From Streptomyces europaeiscabiei (GTDB lineage Bacteria > Actinomycetota > Actinomycetes > Streptomycetales > Streptomycetaceae), in NCBI RefSeq assembly GCF_036346855.1, contig NZ_CP107841.1, forward strand, positions 8,808,001-8,872,000: 64,000 bases of DNA, written 5' to 3'. Each line of letters starts with the position of its first letter. Positions within the stretch are counted from its first letter, which is position 1. A model generated the notes under the pieces. The model did not search any database and was not told where the DNA came from. It worked only from the letters and a program-made list of their open reading frames with translations. A program made the position numbers and the translations under genes. Shown here one piece after another: positions 8,197 to 15,557 of the stretch.

Positions 8197-8445
8197 ATGC
8201 ACAACGACACGATCACCCCACTCGACAGCGTCTGGCAGCAGCGGGCGCTGTGTGCGCAGACGGGGGCCGACTTCTTCTTTCCCGAGCCCGGCAGCTCGGT
8301 GCGTGAGGCGAAGCGCATCTGCGGCATGTGCGAGATGCGCACCGCGTGTCTGCAGTACGCCCTGTCCAACGACGAGCGGTTCGGCGTCTGGGGCGGGCTG
8401 TCCGAGAAGGAGAGGCTGCGAATCCGGCGCGGTGAGAACGGCTGA
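8197..8445 (+). CDS. WhiB-like iron-sulfur transcription factor
   Basis: An 82-residue Wbl protein. Four Cys ligands for a [4Fe-4S] cluster are at residues 19, 42, 45 and 51 (C-x22-C-x2-C-x5-C), followed by the diagnostic FGVWGG turn and a basic C-terminal tail (KERLRIRR) for DNA contact. ATG 8197 is chosen; ATG 8188 is three codons upstream and neither has a clear ribosome site, so the start is uncertain and translation may be leaderless. Wbl proteins work with the primary sigma factor region 4 to control development, redox response or antibiotic resistance. By synteny this may be the orthologue of SCO6715 (called wblH, from memory), which I cannot confirm. Confidence 0.92.
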   Translation: MHNDTITPLDSVWQQRALCAQTGADFFFPEPGSSVREAKRICGMCEMRTACLQYALSNDERFGVWGGLSEKERLRIRRGENG

Positions 8446-8794
8446 GGCGGTCGGTACCGAGACCGGCTGAGCCACGGTCGGTACCGATGCCGGGTGAACC
8501 GGCGGCTCCGACACCGGCCGATCCGGCGGCTCCGACACCGGTCGATCCGGCGGCGCCGTCGCCGGCCCTCGTCGTCGTGGAGTGCTCGGACACGCTTCGC
8601 GTGGCCGCGACGGCGGAGGCGGCCACGGCCCGTCCGCAGTCGGCCCGGGATACCGGCCGATCCGACGGCACCGATAACAGCCGATCCGACGGCGCCGAAC
8701 ACCGCCGACCGTTCGCGAACCGCCAGGCTCCGTATGCCGGTTCGGTCATAAATCGGTGGGCTGAGTTCCAGGCGGTCGCATAGGATCCGGGGGC
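8446..8794. other. Gene-free region with imperfect GC-rich repeats
   Basis: No gene is convincing here. Three imperfect copies of a ~24-base unit (GGCGGCTCCGACACCGGYCG type) run through 8503-8560, and a second related pair (CCGATCCGACGGC) is at 8660-8698. The pattern resembles decayed low-complexity sequence. The tRNA-like element at 8796 follows directly. Confidence 0.5.
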
Positions 8795-8795
8795 G

Positions 8796-8871
8796 CGGTC
8801 CGGACGTAGCGCAGAGGTCGGCGCACCGCTACGGCATGGCGGAAACACCGGTTCGAATCCGGTCGGACCGG
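8796..8871 (+). tRNA. Divergent tRNA-like sequence (anticodon would be GGC, Ala)
   Basis: A perfect 7-base acceptor (CGGTCCG with CGGACCG) stacks on a canonical T arm (ACCGG, loop TTCGAAT, CCGGT). A 5-base anticodon stem (CCGCT/GGCGG) carries loop ACGGCAT, reading GGC. Oddities: six bases instead of two separate the acceptor from the D stem, position 33 is C not T, and no CCA is encoded. It shares CGTAGCGCAGAGG and a GGAAACAC-like segment with the element at 10616. It may be a noncanonical tRNA, a tRNA-like RNA or a pseudogene. Confidence 0.4.
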
Positions 8872-8980
8872 ACCGCGTGCGACGGATTCCGCAGCGCTCG
8901 GCGTTCCACGGATCCGAAGGCCACGCGGGTCGGGGCCGGGACAGGGGAACACGGCACGGGACACGCGGGGCGGGGCACGC

Positions 8981-10321
8981 ATGGGCGACGGCGGCGGGAT
9001 CACCGAGGAAGAGCTGGCGGCCTTCCATCGTACGGTCGGCAGGCTGCGGGCGCTGCCCGTCGGCGATCCCGTGCGGCTACGGGCCGAGCGGGTCGCCGCG
9101 TCCTTCGCACGCGACGGTTGGCAGCGTCGCCGTAAGGCGCTCAGCGCCGAGAAGTCCGCCGCGGACGCCGCCGTGATGGCCGCGACCGCCACCGGAGCCC
9201 TGGACCGGCGCGAGGACGCCCCACTGTCGGAACCAGCGGCGGGCGGCGGGGGAGTCCTCCTGAAGCCGCGTCACTGCTATGTCTGCAAGACGTCCTATCG
9301 ACAGGTCGACTCCTTCTATCACCGACTGTGTCCGCGCTGCGCCGCCGACAACACCGCGCGGCGCGGCCTGAGCACCGACCTGAGCGGGCGCCGCGCGCTG
9401 CTCACCGGCGGCCGGGTGAAGATCGGCTTCCAGCTGGCGTTGATGATGCTGCGCGACGGCGCCGACCTGCTCGTCACCAGCCGCTTCCCGCACGACACCG
9501 TACGCCGCTTCCGAGCCGAGCCCGGCAGCGCGAAGTGGCTCGACCGGCTGACCGTCGTCGCCGTCGACCTGCGGGACCCGCGTCAAGTGCTGGGTCTGTG
9601 CGAGCAGTTGCGGCAGGAGGGTGAGCCGCTCGACATCCTGGTGAACAACGCGGCCCAGACGGTACGGCGGCCACCGGAGTCGTACGCGCTGCTGGCCGCC
9701 GGGGAGTACGACGCGCTGCCCCAAGGGGCGCGGCAGGCACCCGGGTTCACGCCGATGCGGATGCTGGAGGACGGGGCCGCCGCCCTGCCCGTCGCGCTGC
9801 GCGAGGCCGACGAGGCCGGGCTGCTGCCCGACCCCTCCCCGGAGAACTCCTGGTCGGCGCGGCTCGGCGAACTCGACCCCGCGGAGGTCCTGGAGACCCA
9901 GCTGGTCAACTCCCTCGCCCCGGCGCTCCTGTGCGACAGGTTGCTGCCGCTGCTGCTCGCCGCACCGCACCCCCGTCGTTACGTGGTCAACGTGACCGCT
10001 GTCGAGGGCCGTTTCGCCGTGCGCAACAAGACGGCCGGGCATCCGCACACCAACATGGCCAAGGCCGCGCTCAACATGCTCACCCGCACCAGCGCGGCCG
10101 AACTCGCCGACGAGGGCGTTCACATGTGCGCCGTCGACACCGGCTGGATCACCGACGAGAACCCCGCCCCGAAGAAACACCGCATGGCCGGCGCCGGCTT
10201 CCGCACCCCACTCGACATCGTCGACGGCGCGGCCCGCGTCTACGACCCGATCGTGCGCGGAGAGGCGGGCGACCCGGTGTCCGGGGTGTTCCTGAAGGAC
10301 TACCGGGAGGCGGAGTGGTGA
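8981..10321 (+). CDS. SDR-family protein with N-terminal zinc ribbon and missing catalytic Tyr
   Basis: A 446-residue protein from ATG 8981. Residues ~1-90 are helical and unassigned. A zinc-ribbon-like knuckle pair follows (Cys at 99, 102, 117 and 120: HCYVCK ... LCPRC). Residues ~135-440 have a short-chain dehydrogenase fold: TGGRVKIG nucleotide loop at 142-149, ILVNNAAQT at the NNAG position, and VVNVTAVEG before the active-site helix. Where SDRs have YxxxK, this protein reads TNMAK, so the Lys is kept but the catalytic Tyr is Thr. Similar zinc-ribbon/SDR proteins occur across Streptomyces and are simply called SDR oxidoreductases. The altered active site suggests a different chemistry or a binding role. 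The gene begins ~110 bases after the tRNA-like element. Confidence 0.85.
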   Translation: MGDGGGITEEELAAFHRTVGRLRALPVGDPVRLRAERVAASFARDGWQRRRKALSAEKSAADAAVMAATATGALDRREDAPLSEPAAGGGGVLLKPRHCYVCKTSYRQVDSFYHRLCPRCAADNTARRGLSTDLSGRRALLTGGRVKIGFQLALMMLRDGADLLVTSRFPHDTVRRFRAEPGSAKWLDRLTVVAVDLRDPRQVLGLCEQLRQEGEPLDILVNNAAQTVRRPPESYALLAAGEYDALPQGARQAPGFTPMRMLEDGAAALPVALREADEAGLLPDPSPENSWSARLGELDPAEVLETQLVNSLAPALLCDRLLPLLLAAPHPRRYVVNVTAVEGRFAVRNKTAGHPHTNMAKAALNMLTRTSAAELADEGVHMCAVDTGWITDENPAPKKHRMAGAGFRTPLDIVDGAARVYDPIVRGEAGDPVSGVFLKDYREAEW

Positions 10322-10612
10322 ATCGGGGGGCGGGTCGAGCAGTGGGCGCAGCCCCTGCTCCTCGGAGGTGCGGGGAACTGCGCGATCGTTCACGATGCAC
10401 CCGCACCCGCCCGACGACACCACCCCCGAGCTCTCGGGCGAAAGGGGAGCGAAGGAGCACAGCCCCCGGGGACGGAAACGGGTAAGGGTGGCGGGGGCGA
10501 CAACCCCGATCCTCGTACCAGGAGAAGTCCCACCACGATCAACGGGGGCTTCACCAGTGGCAGGACGAGGCACTACCCTCACCCCAGACGAGGCACTACC
10601 CTCACCCCTCAA
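10322..10612. repeat. Intergenic palindromic element plus 23-base tandem duplication
   Basis: Between convergent genes. Positions 10344-10385 carry a degenerate copy of the dispersed element (GCGCAGCCCCTG ... CGGGGAACTGCGCGA) seen more fully at 24.7 and 36.1 kb. Positions 10564-10608 are two exact copies of a 22-base sequence beginning GACGAGGCACTACC, at a 23-base period, ending just before the tRNA-like gene. The duplicated ACTACCCTC could be paired promoter elements for that RNA. Confidence 0.7.
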
Positions 10613-10615
10613 GGG

Positions 10616-10689
10616 CGGGGCCGTAGCGCAGAGGCAGTCGCACTGGTCTCCAAAACCGGAACACGCTGGTTCGAATCCAGCCGCCCCGT
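10616..10689 (+). tRNA. Divergent tRNA-Trp(CCA)-like gene
   Basis: The anticodon arm is canonical (CTGGT, loop CTCCAAA, ACCGG) and reads CCA (Trp), with T33. The T arm is canonical (GCTGG, TTCGAAT, CCAGC). The acceptor CGGGGCC/CGCCCCG pairs at six of seven positions with a C.C mismatch at the base, and the acceptor-D junction is slightly long. The D stem is only three strong pairs (GCG/CGC). No CCA is encoded, which is common in Streptomyces. The standard actinobacterial tRNA-Trp has a quite different body, so this looks like a divergent paralogue. Confidence 0.55.
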
Positions 10690-10714
10690 CCCCCTGCCCG
10701 ACCGCGGAGGTCGG

Positions 10715-11695
10715 TTACGCGCCGGCGGCCCGCGCCGCCATCCGCGCCTTGCGCGCCGCGAGCTTCTCGTCGAACTTGCGGGCTTCCGCGTCGAGGCCAC
10801 CCATGTAGAGGCCGAGCTCCTCCTGGGCCTTCATGCCCTCGGGGCCGAGGCCGTCGATCTCCATGATCTTCAGGAAGCGGATGACGGGCGCGAGGACGTC
10901 GTCGTGGTGGATCCGCATGTTGTAGACCTCGCCGATGGCCATCTGCGCGGCGGCGCGCTCGAAGCCGGGCATGCCGTGGCCGGGCATACGGAAGTTGACG
11001 ACGACGTCGCGGACCGCCTGCATGGTGAGGTCGGGGGCGAACTCGAACGCGGCCTTCAGCAGGTTCCGGTAGAAGATCATGTGGAGGTTCTCGTCGGCCG
11101 CGATGCGCGCCAGCATGCGGTCGCACACGGGGTCACCGGAGTGGTGGCCGGTGTTGCGGTGCGAGACGCGGGTGGCGAGCTCCTGGAAGGCGACGTACGC
11201 GACCGTGTGGAGCATCGAGTGCCGGTTGTCCGACTCGAAGCCCTCACCCATGTGGGACATGCGGAACTCTTCGAGCTTGTCCGGGTCCACCGCGCGCGAG
11301 GCGAGCAGGTAGTCGCGCATCACGATGCCGTGCCGACCCTCCTCCGCGGTCCAGCGGTGCACCCAGGTGCCCCAGGCGCCGTCACGGCCGAAGAGGGTGG
11401 CGATCTCGTGGTGGTAGCTGGGCAGGTTGTCCTCGGTCAGCAGGTTCACCACGAGGGCGATCCGGCCTACCTCGGTGACCTTCGACTGCCCCTTCTCCCA
11501 GGCCTCGCCGTCCTCGAAGAAGCCGGGGAAGTTGCGGCCGTCGCTCCACGGCACGTACTCGTGCGGCATCCAGTCCTTGGTGACCTGCAGATGCCGGTTG
11601 AGTTCCTTCTCGACGACTTCCTCCAGCGCGTACAGCAGCCGCGCGTCGGTCCATTCGGTGGACGGGCTGCCGAGGTGAGGAGAAGTGATCGACAC
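10715..11695 (-). CDS. Acyl-ACP desaturase (DesA-type diiron enzyme)
   Basis: A 326-residue soluble diiron desaturase that introduces a double bond into acyl-ACP using O2 and reduced ferredoxin. GTG 11695 has GGAG five bases upstream. Ligand motifs are TEDNLPSYHHE (87-97), EEGRH (118-122) and a later DENLHMIFYR, giving the two ExxH iron motifs of the family. The C-terminal 50 residues are helical with an Ala/Arg-rich end. Upstream lies an unusual array of three operator-like palindromes, so transcription is probably repressed by a dimeric regulator in response to lipid state; no such regulator gene is adjacent. The product may adjust membrane fluidity or supply unsaturated acyl groups. Confidence 0.94.
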   Translation of the reverse strand: MSITSPHLGSPSTEWTDARLLYALEEVVEKELNRHLQVTKDWMPHEYVPWSDGRNFPGFFEDGEAWEKGQSKVTEVGRIALVVNLLTEDNLPSYHHEIATLFGRDGAWGTWVHRWTAEEGRHGIVMRDYLLASRAVDPDKLEEFRMSHMGEGFESDNRHSMLHTVAYVAFQELATRVSHRNTGHHSGDPVCDRMLARIAADENLHMIFYRNLLKAAFEFAPDLTMQAVRDVVVNFRMPGHGMPGFERAAAQMAIGEVYNMRIHHDDVLAPVIRFLKIMEIDGLGPEGMKAQEELGLYMGGLDAEARKFDEKLAARKARMAARAAGA

Positions 11696-11758
11696 AGATG
11701 CTCCAGAGGGACGAACAGGGGACGTGTAATCCGGGGGCGGTCACGGGCGGGTGACCTG

Positions 11759-11808
11759 AACCTACGGCATCGTAGGCTACGTATCCGTAGGTTACGATGC
11801 CGTAGGTT
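11759..11808. promoter_or_regulatory. Triple tandem operator in front of the desaturase
   Basis: A 16-base perfect inverted repeat (arms 11759-11774 and 11793-11808, AACCTACGGCATCGTA and its complement) encloses further symmetry. Three successive palindromes with CTACG-N4-CGTAG geometry start at 11762, 11777 and 11792 (the last has one mismatch), about 15 bases apart. This spacing fits cooperative binding of a TetR-like repressor along one DNA face. It ends ~65 bases before the desaturase start. Confidence 0.8.
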
Positions 11809-11920
11809 AAGAGCGCTGTAAAGACCGCTGATCAGCCGGGCCTGCGGAGCCGTCTGTGGGCATGCCGAAGGCCCCATGGACGCGCAGGTCCCGGGGCCGA
11901 CAGGGTGAGGGGATCACCTC

Positions 11921-12697
11921 TCAGGCGTACAGCCCCCGCAGTCGCACCGAGAGGCAAGTCACACAGCCCTCCAGCTTCTCGAACTCGCTGATGTCGACCA
12001 CGACGGGCTCGTACCCGAGGTCGGAGTACAGCTCCGCCGTCTTCGGCGCGCTCGCCGCCATCAGCAGCTTGTCGCCGCCGAGGAGCACCACATGCGCCCC
12101 GGCCTCCTCGGGCACCGGCAGGAAGCGACCGAACAGCGACGGCGTGTCCATCTTCGGGATGTGCCCGACGACCGTGCCGTCGGGCAGCGCGGTGACCGCC
12201 GACTTCAGATGCAGCACCTTGCTCACGGGCGCGGAGACGACCCGCGCCCCCAGCGGCTCGAACGCGGCCCGCAGCTGCTGCACCCCGGCCGCGTTGGTAC
12301 GCCCGCCCCGGCCCACGAACACGGTGTCGCCGACCTTGAGGACGTCGCCGCCCTCCAGGGTGCCGGGTGCCCAGATCCAGTTCACCGAGCAGCCGAGCGC
12401 GGCCACGGCCTCCTCGATCCCCTCGGTCTCGGCCCGCCGGGACTCGGCGCCGGGGCGCGCGATCAGGGCCACGTTCTTGTACATGACCACGGTGTCCTCG
12501 ACGAACACCGAGTCCGGGCAGTCGTCGGCCGGGTCCACCTCGATCGTCTCCCAGCCGTGGTCGCGCAGGGCCTCCCCGTACGCCTCCCACTGCTCGACCG
12601 CGAGGTCGACGTCCACCTCCGTGCGTTCGACGTGCGTGACGAGGCCCTCGGCCAGGCGGGGGCCGGGGCGGCGGACGAGGGCTTTCCTGCTGGGCAC
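11921..12697 (-). CDS. ddaH: Dimethylargininase (N(G),N(G)-dimethylarginine dimethylaminohydrolase)
   Basis: A 258-residue pentein-fold enzyme hydrolysing asymmetric dimethylarginine to citrulline and dimethylamine. GTG 12697 (reading PSRKALVRRPGPRL) is chosen: GGAG is eight bases upstream and characterised homologues start here. Signature segments are DDCPDSVFVEDT (substrate-binding acidic loop), APGTLEGGDVL, HLKSAVT with the catalytic His, and the C-terminal EGCVTCLS whose second Cys (~248) aligns with the nucleophile. It is monocistronic in appearance, with 225 bases to the desaturase start. In actinobacteria its source of methylarginine (protein turnover or environment) is not settled. 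Confidence 0.94.
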   Translation of the reverse strand: MPSRKALVRRPGPRLAEGLVTHVERTEVDVDLAVEQWEAYGEALRDHGWETIEVDPADDCPDSVFVEDTVVMYKNVALIARPGAESRRAETEGIEEAVAALGCSVNWIWAPGTLEGGDVLKVGDTVFVGRGGRTNAAGVQQLRAAFEPLGARVVSAPVSKVLHLKSAVTALPDGTVVGHIPKMDTPSLFGRFLPVPEEAGAHVVLLGGDKLLMAASAPKTAELYSDLGYEPVVVDISEFEKLEGCVTCLSVRLRGLYA

Positions 12698-12868
12698 GTG
12701 GGTGACTCCGAATCGAACGACGGTTTTCCGGCGCGCGTGAAGCGACACCGGTCCGCCATCATGCAGCCCCGGTCCACCTGGACAAAACCCCCGGAGGCAG
12801 GCTGTGGCTCTCCTGAGATGCTCGGTGGTAGCCGAGCCCCGCCCGGACGCCCCCGCCGCCAGGCCGGG

Positions 12869-14500
12869 TCAGCCGGTCGCTTCGATCTCCTCCGGTGTGG
12901 TCGCCCGCAGCTCTCCCTCCTCCAGCAACAGCCACCGGGTGATCCCGATCGACTCCAGGAACGGCAGGTCGTGACTGGCCACGATCAGCGCGCCCTCGTA
13001 CGACTCCAGGGCGGTCGTCAGCTGCCGTACGCTCGCCATGTCGAGGTTGTTCGTCGGCTCGTCCAGCATCAGCAGCTGCGGGGCAGGCTCGGCGAGCATC
13101 AGGGCGGCGAGGGCGGCCCGGAAGCGTTCCCCGCCGGACAGCGTCGCCGCCGGCTGGTCGGCACGGGCGCCCCGGAACAGGAAGCGGGCGAGACGGGCCC
13201 GGACCCGGTTGTTGGTGGCGTCCGGCGCGAACCGGGCCACGTTCTCGGCGACCGACAGCTCGTCGTCGAGAACGTCGAGCCGCTGTGGCAGGAACCGCAG
13301 CGGAACATGCGCCTTCGTCTCGCCGCCCGCCGGCTCCAGCTCGCCCGCGATCGTCCGCAGCAGCGTGGTCTTGCCCGAGCCGTTGCGGCCGATCAGCGCG
13401 ATCCGCTCCGGGCCGCGCACATCGAACCCGCCACGTACCCGGGCGCCGTACTTCAGCTCCAGGTCCAGCAGGGTGAGGACGGCACGGCCCGGCGGCACGG
13501 CCGTGTACGGCAGCTCGACGCGGATCTCGTCTTCGTCCCGTACCGCCTCCACCGCCTCGTCGAGCCGCTCCTTCGCCCCGGCGAGCCGCTCCTCGTGCAG
13601 GATGCGGTGCTTGCCCGCGGACTCCTGGGCCGAGCGCTTGCGCAGGCCCGCGACGATCTTCGGTACCCGCTTCTGGTCCTGCATCTTCTGTCCGAACCGC
13701 TTGCGCCGGGCCAACTTGACCTGGGCGTCGACGAGTTCACGCTTCTGCTTCTTCAGATCGGACTCGGCGACCCGCACCATCCGCTCTGCGGCCTCCTGTT
13801 CACCGGCGAGCGCCTCCTCGTACGCGGAGAAGTTGCCGCCGTACCAGGTGACCTCACCGGCGTGCAGATCCGCGATCTGGTCGACCAGGTCCAGGAGTTC
13901 ACGGTCGTGGCTGACCACGATCATGACCCCGGACCACGACTCGACGGCTTCGTACAGCCGGCGCCGCGCGTACAGGTCGAGGTTGTTGGTCGGCTCGTCC
14001 AGGAGGAGGACGTCTGGCCGGCGCAGCAGCAGTGCGGCCAGGCGCAGCAGCACGGACTCGCCGCCCGAGACCTCGCCGATCGTGCGGTCCAGGTCGACGT
14101 GGCCCAGGCCGAGTTGGCCGAGGGTCGCCAGGGCGCGTTCCTCCACGTCCCAGTCGTCGCCGACCGCCGCGAAGTGCTCCTCGGCCGCGTTGCCCGCCTC
14201 GATGGCGTGCAGTGCGGCACGGGCGGCGGCGATACCGAGCGCCTCGTCGACCTTCAGGCCGGTGTCCAGCGTGACGTTCTGCGGGAGATAGCCGACCTCG
14301 CCGGCCACGCGGACCGTGCCGTCGGAGGGGGTGAGATCACCGGCGATCAGCTTCAACAGGGTTGATTTCCCTGACCCGTTGACGCCGACGAGTCCGGTCC
14401 GGCCGGGCCCGAACGCGATCTGCAGATCGTCGAGGACGGGAGTGCCGTCGGGCCAGGCGAAGGACAGGGACGTGCAGGTGAGAGAGAGGGGAGTAGACAT
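12869..14500 (-). CDS. ABC-F family ATPase (ribosome-associated, antibiotic-resistance or translation-factor type)
   Basis: A 543-residue protein with two ABC domains and no membrane segment. ATG 14500 starts STPLSLTCTSLSF; GGAGGGACCTC-like sequence is weak upstream. Domain 1 has Walker A GVNGSGKST, signature VSGGES and LLLDEPTNNLDL. Domain 2 has GRNGSGKTT, LSGGER and LMLDEPTNNLDM. Between them is a ~90-residue basic coiled linker (SDLKKQKRELVDAQVKL, RKRFGQKMQDQKR) that reaches the ribosomal peptidyl-transferase centre in characterised ABC-F proteins. The long leader upstream, with a strong promoter and a hairpin followed by TTTT, suggests attenuation by translation inhibitors, as for other resistance ABC-F genes. 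Which drug, if any, is unknown. Confidence 0.93.
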   Translation of the reverse strand: MSTPLSLTCTSLSFAWPDGTPVLDDLQIAFGPGRTGLVGVNGSGKSTLLKLIAGDLTPSDGTVRVAGEVGYLPQNVTLDTGLKVDEALGIAAARAALHAIEAGNAAEEHFAAVGDDWDVEERALATLGQLGLGHVDLDRTIGEVSGGESVLLRLAALLLRRPDVLLLDEPTNNLDLYARRRLYEAVESWSGVMIVVSHDRELLDLVDQIADLHAGEVTWYGGNFSAYEEALAGEQEAAERMVRVAESDLKKQKRELVDAQVKLARRKRFGQKMQDQKRVPKIVAGLRKRSAQESAGKHRILHEERLAGAKERLDEAVEAVRDEDEIRVELPYTAVPPGRAVLTLLDLELKYGARVRGGFDVRGPERIALIGRNGSGKTTLLRTIAGELEPAGGETKAHVPLRFLPQRLDVLDDELSVAENVARFAPDATNNRVRARLARFLFRGARADQPAATLSGGERFRAALAALMLAEPAPQLLMLDEPTNNLDMASVRQLTTALESYEGALIVASHDLPFLESIGITRWLLLEEGELRATTPEEIEATG

Positions 14501-14893
14501 GAGGGACCTCGCGAGTGAGGGAAGCGGCCAGGGGGACGCGTTTCGAAACACCGCGAGGGGCGACACGACGAGGGCAGGAGAAAAGCCCGCTGCCGACTGG
14601 ACGGCTCGTACGCCGAGGTCGCACGCAACGCACACAGGGGTGCCGGGAGACGGCAGGGTGTGTGACGCGGTGTCTCAGGACCTCAGACGAGCAACGTCCT
14701 TCTCCAATCGACGGCAACAGGACCGTGGAACAACGTACGGAGGGGGTCGGAGGAGTGTCAACGCATTAACGCGACATGCAACAACGCGGGCACACGAACG
14801 CGCGCACACGTCAGCGTCACGTGCCCGGACGGGTCGGACCGGCGCCCGGATCGGCCGCCCCCCGGTGGAACGGGGCGGCGTAATTGGGCGACC
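14501..14893 (-). promoter_or_regulatory. Promoter and ~225-base structured leader of the ABC-F gene
   Basis: On the minus strand, TTGACA (14756-14761) and TACGTT (14732-14737) are 18 bases apart, a good sigma-70-type promoter, with AT-rich TTAAT just upstream as seen in WhiB7-type promoters. The leader (~14725 to 14501) can code overlapping short frames and contains a hairpin around 14585-14610 (GCCG loop CGGC, then GGGCTTTT). This fits transcription or translation attenuation, but the leader peptide is not resolved. Positions 14762-14893 show no gene. Confidence 0.5.
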
Positions 14894-15310
14894 TCAGCAG
14901 GCGTCGCGCATCAGCTGCGCCAGGTCGTGGTCCAGGTCGACCTGGTGGTGCTCCAGGCCGAGCGGCACCAGGTCGATCGTGCTGTCCAGGAAGCGCCGTA
15001 CCTCGCCGGCGTGGACGTGCACCACGGCGGTGCCCTCGGGGGCGTGGAACTCCAGGACCAGTCGCTCGTAGCCGTACGGTCGGACGCGTACGTCCCCGTA
15101 GCCGACCGGCTCCTCCATCCCGGTCACGAGGAGTTCGCGGGCGAAGGTCCAGCAGACCTCGACGCCCTCCAGCGTGGCCGGGGCGGGGAAGGTCATACGG
15201 ACGGCGAACGGATCGCTCCGGTCGTAGTGGAGCGTTGCGGGAATGCTCGGCATCCGCGGCGCGGCGGCGACGAGACGGGCCTCTACGGGCTGCTCGATGA
15301 CGGTGGACAA
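14894..15310 (-). CDS. ssgD: SsgA-like sporulation/cell-division protein, probably SsgD
   Basis: A 138-residue SALP protein. TTG 15310 (STVIEQPVEARLVAAAP) is chosen: GGGAG lies seven bases upstream and the homologue begins with the same residues. Family features are the LHYDRSDPFAVRMTF motif (residues 27-41), WTFARELLVTGM (54-65), GDVRVRPYG and the C-terminal PLGLEHHQVDLDHDLAQLM. SALPs are restricted to sporulating actinomycetes and control septum placement and wall assembly; SsgD is linked to lateral wall integrity. The near match to the SCO6722 product from memory and its neighbourhood support ssgD. Confidence 0.9.
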   Translation of the reverse strand: MSTVIEQPVEARLVAAAPRMPSIPATLHYDRSDPFAVRMTFPAPATLEGVEVCWTFARELLVTGMEEPVGYGDVRVRPYGYERLVLEFHAPEGTAVVHVHAGEVRRFLDSTIDLVPLGLEHHQVDLDHDLAQLMRDAC

Positions 15311-15557
15311 CGCCTTGCTCCCTTGTGACGGGTGGACGGACTCCGGACGGCTGAGGCCGGGCAATTCAGAAGACGCCGGATCGGGCCGATCCGTGCACAT
15401 GAGGGTCGAGTGACCTCTGTCACCGAGCCCAATCACTGTGGTGATCGATTTCTCATCCCGTGTTCCGGGATATGGGAGAGGACACCGGACGCCGCCCGGC
15501 GGTTCCCGGCCGAGGCCATCTGGACGGCACCGGATCGGTGCACTAGCTTCGCCCGCC

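Noticed and set aside
7110..8702. A 530-codon minus-strand frame covering the VOC and WhiB-like genes
   Set aside because: Arg-rich, low-complexity translation with no family features; it overlaps two well-supported genes in other frames.
10564..10689. tRNA-associated attachment site of an integrative element (direct repeat next to a tRNA)
   Set aside because: The direct repeats are adjacent copies with a 23-base period, outside the tRNA body, and no integrase or foreign-looking genes are present.
14353..14717. Longer leader proteins in other frames running into the ABC-F gene
   Set aside because: They continue far into the ABC-F coding sequence in the wrong frame, so they are mostly shadow; only the 5' part could be a leader peptide.
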